NCBI RefSeq assembly: GCF_000949425.1 | Contig: NZ_CP010976.1 | Span: 2,294,001 to 2,358,000 of the forward strand | DNA length: 64,000 nt | Source of the DNA: Paenibacillus sp. IHBB 10380 | GTDB lineage: Bacteria > Bacillota > Bacilli > Paenibacillales > Paenibacillaceae | Reading direction: 5' to 3' | Part shown: one piece after another, positions 57,675 through 64,000 of the stretch | Numbering within the stretch: the stretch's first letter is position 1 | How the letters are laid out: every line of letters begins with the position of its first letter | Program-made: the position numbers and the translations under genes | Notes under the pieces: generated by a model | The model's input: only the letters and a program-made list of their open reading frames with translations | Told to the model about the DNA's origin: nothing | Database searches by the model: none

Positions 57675-59615
57675 CTATTTTGTTTTCGTCACTGTTTTGT
57701 AGTAAGCATTTACTGTTACAAAGTAATACACGATGTAAATACATGTGTACACTCCCATACAGATCATCACTGGAATAACTAAGCTGATTTGTAACAATCT
57801 CGATAAAGCGGTTAGTGCCACTGCACAATGGGCTATTCCTGCAAGCAAAGGCAAACCAAAGATGAATAACATTTGTTTGGCAATAGCTAATCGTACTTCC
57901 TTTTTATTCACACCGATTTTGTGTAAAATTTCATAACGCTCTTTATCTGAGTTCGCTTCTGTTAATTGTTTGAAGTAGATAATGCTTCCTGTAGCAGTAA
58001 GGAATACTAACCCTAAAAACCCGCCCATGAAAATCATTAAGCCTGTTGATTCTAAACCGGCAGCATAATCTGCATAGAAGCTAGAAAGCCTTGCTTTATC
58101 CGGCATAATCGCTCGAATGTCTTTTGTTAATTGCTCAGCATCATCTTCATTTGTGATTTTATACAAGTCCATATTTTCTCGTTTTATTTCTTTTTCTAAA
58201 CCCGAAAACAACTCATCACTGACAACAATAGCAGTACCTGCAGTGTAATGATTGAGGATATTATACTTCTTCAAATTCTTAAATGTAATATTCTCATCAC
58301 GGTCATTTACCTTTACAGAAATCGTTGAACCGACATACTCAGGCGACATCCCTTTCGTGTACGCGGCATCTAATACTGCTGCTTCATTTGCTTTTAGTGA
58401 AAGCACATCATTTCTTCCTTGCACTTTAGCTATTTTATTAAAATCACGGTTTGAAACCACAGTATAGATCATTTCATCAATATAGAATTTACTATCTAGA
58501 TTGGTTACGTCTGCCTCTATTTGAAGTGTCGAAATCGCCTCATGATAGATCATGTCATGGTTTTTACTGTTTGAAATCATATCATTTACTTTGTTTGCTA
58601 CGTTGTTATCTCCCGCAATAAACATTATGCTGCTCGGGTCAGCCATCTCCACATTACTTCTGTTGTTGTAATACAAACTATAAGCTGTTCCAACGGCTGT
58701 TAATGTCGTTGCACTTAACACTGCGATAATTGTCAGTGTACGTGCATTACCTTTGATCCTAAATAGAAGCTGAGATGTCCCGATTAAGTTAATTCCGTTC
58801 CAATATTTCTTTTTATTCTTTCTTGAAACCTTTAATAAATAAACAGTTAAACTACTAAATAAGAGATACGTACCTAGTATCACTGTAATTAAAATGACGA
58901 GCGGAGTAACCATGAACCCCATTGTTCTCCATATCTCTGAATCTAGCGCGTTCTGTAACGCGAGCCAATAACCGATTCCGATTAATATAATGGATAGCAG
59001 AGCTATGATAAAAGAGGTTTTTGGTTCTTGGTCACCTTCTTTATCTGCATGAAATAGTTCAATTAATTTAAAACGGTAAATTAATCGATATCCTTGAAAC
59101 GATGTAATGAGCGTAATAATAGTAAATACAATAATCGTGTTCATGATCGCTTCTAATGAAATGGTGAAATTCGCAATGGCATCATAACCCATGATCTTCA
59201 TTAAAATCACCACAAAAAACTTCGACAATACAGAACCCAACAGAATTCCCACAATAAGAGCCAAACATCCCATGATGAAGTTTTCATAAAAAAGCATGCG
59301 ACCTATTTGCTTCTTACGTACACCGAGTAGAGAGTACAGTCCAACTTCTTTTTTACGTTTCCGTGTAAAGAAGGAATTGGAATACCAAATAAAAACAGCT
59401 ACGAAAATGATTAAAACGACGGCCGCCCCGCTAAATACGGAGTTGATTTTTGGGGATGTGTCAGAAGTCGCCTGAATCGTCTGATCATACTTCAATGACA
59501 CGAATACAAAGTAAATCACAATGCTAAATATCATCGATGCAAAGTATAGAAAATAGTTACTGAAATTTTGCCGGATCGTTTTTCTAGCAATGCTAAATAA
59601 CGTCATGATCTCCAC
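57675..59615 (-). CDS. BceB/YxdM-type ABC transporter permease
   Basis: The 646-residue protein is an FtsX-like permease with ten predicted membrane segments: one, then a group, a large extracellular domain (about residues 310-510; NKVNDMISNSKNHDMIYHEA), and a final group. KEVGLYSLLGVRKKQIGRML and ERYEILHKIGVNKKEVRLAI are the two FtsX coupling motifs. Length and the extracellular domain between TM7 and TM8 match the peptide-antibiotic detoxification permeases (BceB, YxdM, VraG). It overlaps the ATPase gene by 23 bp. Confidence 0.92.
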   Translation of the reverse strand: MEIMTLFSIARKTIRQNFSNYFLYFASMIFSIVIYFVFVSLKYDQTIQATSDTSPKINSVFSGAAVVLIIFVAVFIWYSNSFFTRKRKKEVGLYSLLGVRKKQIGRMLFYENFIMGCLALIVGILLGSVLSKFFVVILMKIMGYDAIANFTISLEAIMNTIIVFTIITLITSFQGYRLIYRFKLIELFHADKEGDQEPKTSFIIALLSIILIGIGYWLALQNALDSEIWRTMGFMVTPLVILITVILGTYLLFSSLTVYLLKVSRKNKKKYWNGINLIGTSQLLFRIKGNARTLTIIAVLSATTLTAVGTAYSLYYNNRSNVEMADPSSIMFIAGDNNVANKVNDMISNSKNHDMIYHEAISTLQIEADVTNLDSKFYIDEMIYTVVSNRDFNKIAKVQGRNDVLSLKANEAAVLDAAYTKGMSPEYVGSTISVKVNDRDENITFKNLKKYNILNHYTAGTAIVVSDELFSGLEKEIKRENMDLYKITNEDDAEQLTKDIRAIMPDKARLSSFYADYAAGLESTGLMIFMGGFLGLVFLTATGSIIYFKQLTEANSDKERYEILHKIGVNKKEVRLAIAKQMLFIFGLPLLAGIAHCAVALTALSRLLQISLVIPVMICMGVYTCIYIVYYFVTVNAYYKTVTKTK

Positions 59616-60360
59616 CTCCGAGCGAAGCGAGGATATCTAATATTTTGCGAAAGAACTCCTTGCGTAGCATCTGTCCTTTATGAATTTCTGTAAAAAGGCT
59701 GCCATCTTTAATGAATAGCACTCGTTTACAGAAGCTTGCTGCATATACATCGTGAGTTACCATCATAATGGTTGATTTGTTATTTTCGTTTAATGTGCTT
59801 AAACTTTCGAGTAAATTTGTAGCAGATTTCGAATCCAGTGCACCTGTCGGCTCATCAGCTAGAATTAAGCTTGGATTTGCAACAATCGCACGAGAAGCTG
59901 CTGTTCGTTGTTTTTGACCACCTGATATATGGTAGGGATATTTATTTAGAATTTCCCGAATCCCAAATGTATCAGCCACTACATTGACGCGTTCCTCGAT
60001 TTCCTTTGCAGGTACCTTGGACAAGGCAAGCGGAAGCACAATGTTTTCTTTTACTGTTAACGTATCAAGTAAGTTGTAATCTTGGAAAATAAAGCCCAGC
60101 TTGTTGCGGCGGAAATCTGACAATTGCGCCTCTGTCATTTGGATAATATTCTGATCATCGATAATGATATCGCCTGATGAGGGCATATCAATGGTTGATA
60201 AAATATTGAGTAATGTTGATTTTCCGGCACCCGATGGGCCCATGATCCCAACAAATTCACCTTCTTGAATCTCTAAATTAATATCTTCCAACGCTTTGTA
60301 TACATTGCCTTTGACACCAAATGCTTTTTGCACATTTATCGCTTGTAAAATTGGTTTCAT
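59593..60360 (-). CDS. BceA/YxdL-type ABC transporter ATP-binding protein
   Basis: The 255-residue ATPase has Walker A GPSGAGKSTLLN, Q-loop FIFQDYNLL, signature ISGGQKQRTAASRAI and Walker B LILADEPTGALDSKSA. It also has the MMVTHD switch. The LolD/BceA-type sequence (GALDSKSA) and the following FtsX permease identify a peptide-resistance transporter (substrates such as bacitracin or defensin-like peptides; the exact one is unknown). GGAGG lies 12 nt before the ATG. Confidence 0.93.
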   Translation of the reverse strand: MKPILQAINVQKAFGVKGNVYKALEDINLEIQEGEFVGIMGPSGAGKSTLLNILSTIDMPSSGDIIIDDQNIIQMTEAQLSDFRRNKLGFIFQDYNLLDTLTVKENIVLPLALSKVPAKEIEERVNVVADTFGIREILNKYPYHISGGQKQRTAASRAIVANPSLILADEPTGALDSKSATNLLESLSTLNENNKSTIMMVTHDVYAASFCKRVLFIKDGSLFTEIHKGQMLRKEFFRKILDILASLGGGDHDVI

Positions 60361-60387
60361 GTAATTGTAATACCTCCTGTTAAAGCT

Positions 60388-60440
60388 ATTATAATCCTCA
60401 AGCCTTACACCCCATTAATTTAAACCTTACATAAACCTTA
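60388..60440 (-). promoter_or_regulatory. promoter and phased direct repeats upstream of the ABC operon
   Basis: TAAACCTTA occurs at 60421-60429 and 60432-60440, an exact 11-bp period (TAAGGTTTA on the minus strand), just upstream of a poor -35 and a TATAAT (60393-60388). A further CCTTA lies at 60403. This is the layout of an OmpR-family activator site. Confidence 0.6.
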
Positions 60441-60509
60441 AAACTATGTAAGCCTAAAATAGTTAATGGAATGACTTCATCCAAACTAGCATTCACGCCT
60501 GAAACAAAT

Positions 60510-60564
60510 ATAAAACCTAAATATGCGTCAAGCCGTATAAACGGCCTGACGCATATTTAGGTTC
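60510..60564 (-). terminator. terminator of the OppD-type gene
   Basis: AACCTAAATATGCGTCA pairs with TGACGCATATTTAGGTT, a long near-perfect stem about 40 bp after the stop codon. Confidence 0.75.
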
Positions 60565-60602
60565 GTTGCTCTTATTTATATTTATTTACCCGCTACTAAC
60601 GG

Positions 60603-61673
60603 TTACACCTCATATTGTTCAACCATCACAGGTTGTTCATATACACCGGGCAAGACACGTCTTTTGTTCTTCACAGCCTCAGGTGGTTCTACTGCTGGAG
60701 CCATCGGATGTAAGAGCCATGATTTCACAAAGTGAGTGTCTGAAACTTTAAACAGAGGAGCTTCTCTTTCCGAGTCTATCTTCATAGCATAAGCACTCCG
60801 TAAGGCAAACGCATCTCCTTTAGGAGGCTTAATAAGATCCGGTGGCGTTCCTGGAATCGCTGTCAGCATCTCTCCGCTATTACTATCCAGACTAGGCATA
60901 GATGCCAATAATCCCCATGTATAGGGATGTCTTGGATCATAGAAGATTTCCTCTACTGTACCTGTCTCCACAATTTGTCCCGCATACATAACCGCTACAC
61001 GATCTGCCATTTTGGCAACAACGCCAAGGTCATGTGTAATGAAAATAATTGATGTTTTAATTTTTTGTTGCAAATCCTTCATCAGTTCCAGAATTTGCGC
61101 CTGTATCGTTACATCCAGTGCCGTAGTTGGTTCATCGGCGATCAAGAGCTTGGGATTAGCTGCAAGCGCCATTGCAATCACGACCCGTTGGCGCATACCG
61201 CCACTGAATTCATGTGGATATTGATTATAGCGTTCTTCAGGTCTGGGAATACCCACAAGAGTAAGCAATTCTACAGCCCGCTTGTGCGCTTTATCTTTTG
61301 ACATTTTCTCGTGTTTAAATAGGACCTCTGTAATTTGATGCCCTACTTTCATCGTAGGATTGAGCGATGTCATTGGGTCTTGTGAGATTAGTCCAATCTC
61401 TTTTCCCCGAATCTTCTGCATTTGCTTCTCAGTTTTTGAGATTAGTTCCTGACCATCAAATATAATTTGACCACTATTATAAATACCTGGTGGTGTTGGA
61501 ATTAGCTTCATTACGGATTGAGAAGTTACACTTTTTCCTGATCCTGATTCACCTACTATTGCCAACGTCTCACCCTTATCAACATGAAAACTGACTCCAC
61601 GGATGGCTTGTACCACTCCACCATGAGTCTTAAATGACACTGCTAAATTCTTTACTTCCAGAAGATGTTTCAT
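60603..61673 (-). CDS. oligopeptide/dipeptide ABC transporter ATP-binding protein, OppD type
   Basis: The 356-residue ATPase has Walker A GESGSGKSVTSQ, the Q-loop region GLISQDPMTSLNPTM, signature EFSGGMRQRVVIAMAL, and Walker B LLIADEPTTALDVT. It ends in an Opp-specific C-terminal domain (IPGTPPDLIKPPKGDAFALR) that lacks the usual Cys cluster for the [4Fe-4S] seen in some members. It powers peptide or nickel import with OppBCF partners. No permease, OppF or binding-protein gene lies beside it. A promoter and a terminator make it monocistronic, an orphan ATPase. Confidence 0.9.
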   Translation of the reverse strand: MKHLLEVKNLAVSFKTHGGVVQAIRGVSFHVDKGETLAIVGESGSGKSVTSQSVMKLIPTPPGIYNSGQIIFDGQELISKTEKQMQKIRGKEIGLISQDPMTSLNPTMKVGHQITEVLFKHEKMSKDKAHKRAVELLTLVGIPRPEERYNQYPHEFSGGMRQRVVIAMALAANPKLLIADEPTTALDVTIQAQILELMKDLQQKIKTSIIFITHDLGVVAKMADRVAVMYAGQIVETGTVEEIFYDPRHPYTWGLLASMPSLDSNSGEMLTAIPGTPPDLIKPPKGDAFALRSAYAMKIDSEREAPLFKVSDTHFVKSWLLHPMAPAVEPPEAVKNKRRVLPGVYEQPVMVEQYEV

Positions 61674-61829
61674 TCTATCACTCTCATCCTAAGTATTTTT
61701 TTAGTCACAGCATACACCTATCTGATTATATATAAATGAATTCATATCACCTATACTCAACATCGGTAGTCAAAATTTATCTATAATGAGCATGACTGTG
61801 GCTTGTTTAGAAACTATTCTATAGTCTAC

Positions 61830-61857
61830 ATTATAACAGTTCTACACACCATCACAA
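61830..61857 (-). promoter_or_regulatory. promoter of the OppD-type gene
   Basis: On the minus strand TTGTGA (61857-61852) and TATAAT (61835-61830) are separated by 16 bp. Confidence 0.5.
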
Positions 61858-61935
61858 CAAATACAAAAAAAGGAAGACACGAAATCACTTAAAGTCATTT
61901 CATTTCATCCCCTCTATTACAAGTCTTTCATTTCA

Positions 61936-62700
61936 TCATGAAAATTGATTACGTGGATGACCCACATCAGATGAACGAGAGTCTTTACGTCTTTTACACT
62001 CGCATTCTATATTCAACTCCGCACTCCGTGTATTCACTCCTGCGAGTAGTGAAACATAATCTAACGACTCATGTAATGCAAGACTCCCTTTAGGAAATAA
62101 GTGTTTGCGTCCTGTTAGCAATGTATATACTTCTATTTCTTCCGCAGGGCCACCAAATGCGTAGTGGCATAGAACGTTAGCCATATGCGCAAAAGCCTGA
62201 ATAACACCTGGGTCATCATCCACCAAAAATTTCTGTATCAACATACCGCCTGAGGAATCTTCATCCTGCCACACCATTTGAAAGATCATAGACAGCTTGA
62301 GGTCTAACTCCGGCACAACCGTGTACCATTGTTCATATAACATGACTGGGACCTTGTCTATACGACCAGAACTCACCACTCTCGTCAGTTCTTCCACGAT
62401 TTTATTGTGAACACTCCAATAATGCATTGGGTGATCGAAATCATCTGTTTTTCGTGGCCAACGCCGTTCAATCAGATATTGCATTGGAATTTCTTTACGT
62501 ACATGAGGGGCAAGTGTATAGAAATCGTTAAGTGCATGACCTACAGCATACTGTGCGCGATGGCGCCAGTTCAGGTTCTGTGTCGAGCAAGTACATTTGT
62601 GAATGCTCTCGTATCTAATCATTTCTTCAATCTCATAGTCATGTATCTGGCTACGATTAACCATAAGTGTTGTGAGCCCTTTGCCATCCTGCGTTATCAT
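61936..62700 (-). CDS. unknown protein co-transcribed with flavodoxin
   Basis: The 254-residue product starts 4 bp after the flavodoxin stop, behind the same Fur-box promoter. It is rich in His, Cys and aromatic residues near the N-terminus (YESIHKCTCSTQNLNWRHRA) and ends in a Cys/Arg/Ser-rich tail (NIECECKRRKDSRSSD). It has no signal peptide or membrane helix. I do not recognise a family. In B. subtilis the Fur-controlled ykuNOP operon also places a protein of unknown function next to flavodoxins, so a role in electron transfer during iron limitation is suggested by context only. Confidence 0.65.
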   Translation of the reverse strand: MITQDGKGLTTLMVNRSQIHDYEIEEMIRYESIHKCTCSTQNLNWRHRAQYAVGHALNDFYTLAPHVRKEIPMQYLIERRWPRKTDDFDHPMHYWSVHNKIVEELTRVVSSGRIDKVPVMLYEQWYTVVPELDLKLSMIFQMVWQDEDSSGGMLIQKFLVDDDPGVIQAFAHMANVLCHYAFGGPAEEIEVYTLLTGRKHLFPKGSLALHESLDYVSLLAGVNTRSAELNIECECKRRKDSRSSDVGHPRNQFS

Positions 62701-62704
62701 ATCT

Positions 62705-63157
62705 TTAAGAAACGGTCATACAAGCGTCGGCAAAATTTTTACCAAATACTCGGCATGCATCTTGCTCTTCCTTACTTGGACCGTATTCGATTTTAAGGCT
62801 TTCTTGAACTACAACCGCATGACATTCTTTTAGTTTATTCTCTAACACATCTACAGCCCCACAATAAATGCTATAAGTAGTATCTCCACTACCAAAAACG
62901 GCTGCTCTGCTACCGTTCAAATCAACCTCATCCATTTCTTCAGTGAAATCGAGAAATTCATCTGGCAACTCGCCATCTCCCCATGTATACGCTCCAAGCA
63001 GATAGCCATCATAAGAAAGTAACTGTACCGCATTGCAATCATCAACACATTTCACATCAACACTTGACCCCGTTTGACGGATCCCATCTGCAATAAGTTC
63101 AGCAATTTCCTCCGTATTTCCAGTCAAACTTGCATAGATTATAATAATCTTCGCCAT
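62705..63157 (-). CDS. flavodoxin
   Basis: The 150-residue protein shows the FMN phosphate-binding loop YASLTGNTEEIAE at residues 8-20, the second FMN loop GAYTWGDGELPDEF with Trp, and the C-terminal GSGDTTYSIYCGAVD loop. This is a short-chain flavodoxin. Flavodoxins replace ferredoxin when iron is scarce. The perfect Fur palindrome 45 bp upstream supports that here. A YumC-type reductase that could reduce it is encoded in the iron locus of this window. Confidence 0.95.
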   Translation of the reverse strand: MAKIIIIYASLTGNTEEIAELIADGIRQTGSSVDVKCVDDCNAVQLLSYDGYLLGAYTWGDGELPDEFLDFTEEMDEVDLNGSRAAVFGSGDTTYSIYCGAVDVLENKLKECHAVVVQESLKIEYGPSKEEQDACRVFGKNFADACMTVS

Positions 63158-63201
63158 ATTCTCCCCTTCTCCTCCAATGATTTTCTATTTCACCGATTAT
63201 A

Positions 63202-63220
63202 ATTGATAATGATTATCAAT
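63202..63220. promoter_or_regulatory. perfect Fur-box palindrome upstream of flavodoxin
   Basis: ATTGATAAT-G-ATTATCAAT is a 9-1-9 palindrome that contains the Fur 7-1-7 core (TGATAATNATTATCA) exactly. Confidence 0.9.
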
Positions 63221-63421
63221 GTCAATTATTCGTAAGACAGATCTTCACCAGGAGTGAGTGACAATACTTTAATATGGGGACAAATGATAGTATATAATAG
63301 AGTGATTAGGCATACTTTTTAACTTTAGAGAACATAGTGATTCTAAATCTATAGAACAACCGTTTTATTAACTGATTCACTAGTACAGAAATCACGTTAT
63401 TGTATTCAAATGGGAGGTACC

Positions 63422-64000
63422 ATGGAGAGGGCTAAAACTGTGAGGTTGATAGGTTTTTTCAAACAATTATACAAAAAGGTCAGGGATGACGATGTGCAAG
63501 CCATCAGCGCCCAGTTGACCTATTATTTAATTCTTTCCTTCTTTCCTTTTCTAATCTTTATTATGACACTAATAGGCTATGCGAATGTCTCCATGGAAGA
63601 AAGGGTAAGCAGCTTAAGTGATATTATGCCTGCGGAAGCGGTCTCTATTGTTGAGGAAATTCTCAAAGAAGTTTCTCAAGGCAGAAGTCAGACTCTACTC
63701 TCATTTGGTATGCTTGCCACCTTATGGGCAGCTTCTAGAGGAATCAATGCCATCATCAAAGGACTTAATAAAGCTTACGATATTGAGGAGAATAGATCGT
63801 TTTGGAAGGTTCGAGGAATCTCTTTACTAGCCACATTTGTACTAGGCATCGTCATTCTACTTAGTGTGCTTCTACTCGTCTTTGGAGGATGGGTCGGGGA
63901 TCAGCTCTTTGTTCTACTAAACTACCCAACTGGCTTTCGGGAGGCTTGGGGATTGCTTCAATATATCGTGCCCCTTCTAGTCATGACCACCGTATTTACG
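63422..64000 (+). CDS. YihY/BrkB-family membrane protein, 3' end outside window
   Basis: An ATG at 63422 with GGGAGG 4-5 nt upstream opens a frame that runs off the window end. The visible 193 residues begin MERAKTVRLIGFFKQLYKKV and continue DDDVQAISAQLTYYLILSFF, PFLIFIMTLIGY. The AQLTYYLILSFFPFL stretch is typical of the YihY/BrkB (former RNase BN) family of six-TM proteins. Further hydrophobic segments follow (ISLLATFVLGIVILLSVLLL; LQYIVPLLVMTTVFT). Function of the family is not established. Confidence 0.88.
   Translation, partial: MERAKTVRLIGFFKQLYKKVRDDDVQAISAQLTYYLILSFFPFLIFIMTLIGYANVSMEERVSSLSDIMPAEAVSIVEEILKEVSQGRSQTLLSFGMLATLWAASRGINAIIKGLNKAYDIEENRSFWKVRGISLLATFVLGIVILLSVLLLVFGGWVGDQLFVLLNYPTGFREAWGLLQYIVPLLVMTTVFT

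Overview
The window looks like a chromosomal segment of a Paenibacillus-type Bacillota (Firmicutes). Pointers are the S-layer-homology (SLH) surface protein, a copper-amine-oxidase-N/AMIN/amidase cell-wall hydrolase, AraC regulators joined to ferric-siderophore binding domains, strong AGGAGG-type ribosome binding sites, CcpA/BirA/Fur-type operators of Bacillus style, and a yxdJKLM-yxeA-like transporter module. This placement is inference from gene content. No rRNA, tRNA or CRISPR array was recognised.

Layout. 1-4.1 kb: 3' part of a CAP/Ig-like/SLH surface protein, a 77-bp inverted-repeat element, a membrane-anchored alpha/beta hydrolase and a TetR regulator with a clear operator. 4.1-14.7 kb: an accessory, decaying region. 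It has a leftward cluster of secreted or lipoprotein genes (NlpC/P60 protein, beta-propeller-like protein, two FG-GAP-like paralogues), interleaved with frameshifted fragments that resemble phage-tail and glucosaminidase pieces, then an IS66 transposase relic, a small exported protein and further gene fragments. 14.7-16.8 kb: GerMN lipoprotein and N-acetylmuramoyl-L-alanine amidase. 17.3-20.6 kb: WYL-type regulator with two BtrH/C39-like paralogues, and a small zinc-ribbon protein. 20.6-21.3 kb: fragments of a regulator, a membrane protein and an ABC permease.

21.3-32.1 kb is an iron-acquisition locus: a ferredoxin/flavodoxin-NADP reductase, three tandem ORFs of about 655 codons that each join an AraC regulator to a lipoprotein siderophore-binding protein, a classical Btr-like AraC-SBP regulator, and a stand-alone siderophore-binding lipoprotein. 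Fur-box-like palindromes lie before each of these five regulator or binding-protein genes, and also inside the three long ORFs exactly at the AraC/lipoprotein junction. No permease or ATPase for uptake is present.

32-36 kb: lipoprotein, GNAT acetyltransferase and ABC-F protein. 36-41.8 kb: deoxyribonucleoside catabolic operon deoC-cdd-nupC-deoB-deoD-pdp, with promoter, candidate operator and a CcpA cre site. 42-48 kb: divergent biotin operon bioA-D-B-F-H-C behind a BirA operator, followed by deoR for the deo operon. 49-53 kb: HxlR regulator with flavin reductase-like protein, membrane protein, exonuclease III and MFS transporter. 53.1-54.8 kb: a complete IS3-family element with an A_AAA_AAG frameshift signal. 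54.9-60.4 kb: two-component system, YxeA-like protein and BceAB-type ABC transporter. 60.6-64 kb: orphan OppD-type ATPase, a Fur-box-controlled flavodoxin with an unknown partner, and the 5' part of a YihY/BrkB membrane protein.

The most unusual item is the triplicated AraC::Fur-box::lipoprotein ORF (22.5-29.0 kb). In all three copies the distance from the AraC start to the internal lipoprotein start is exactly 957 nt and the frame stays open through the Fur box, the internal ribosome binding site and the signal peptide.
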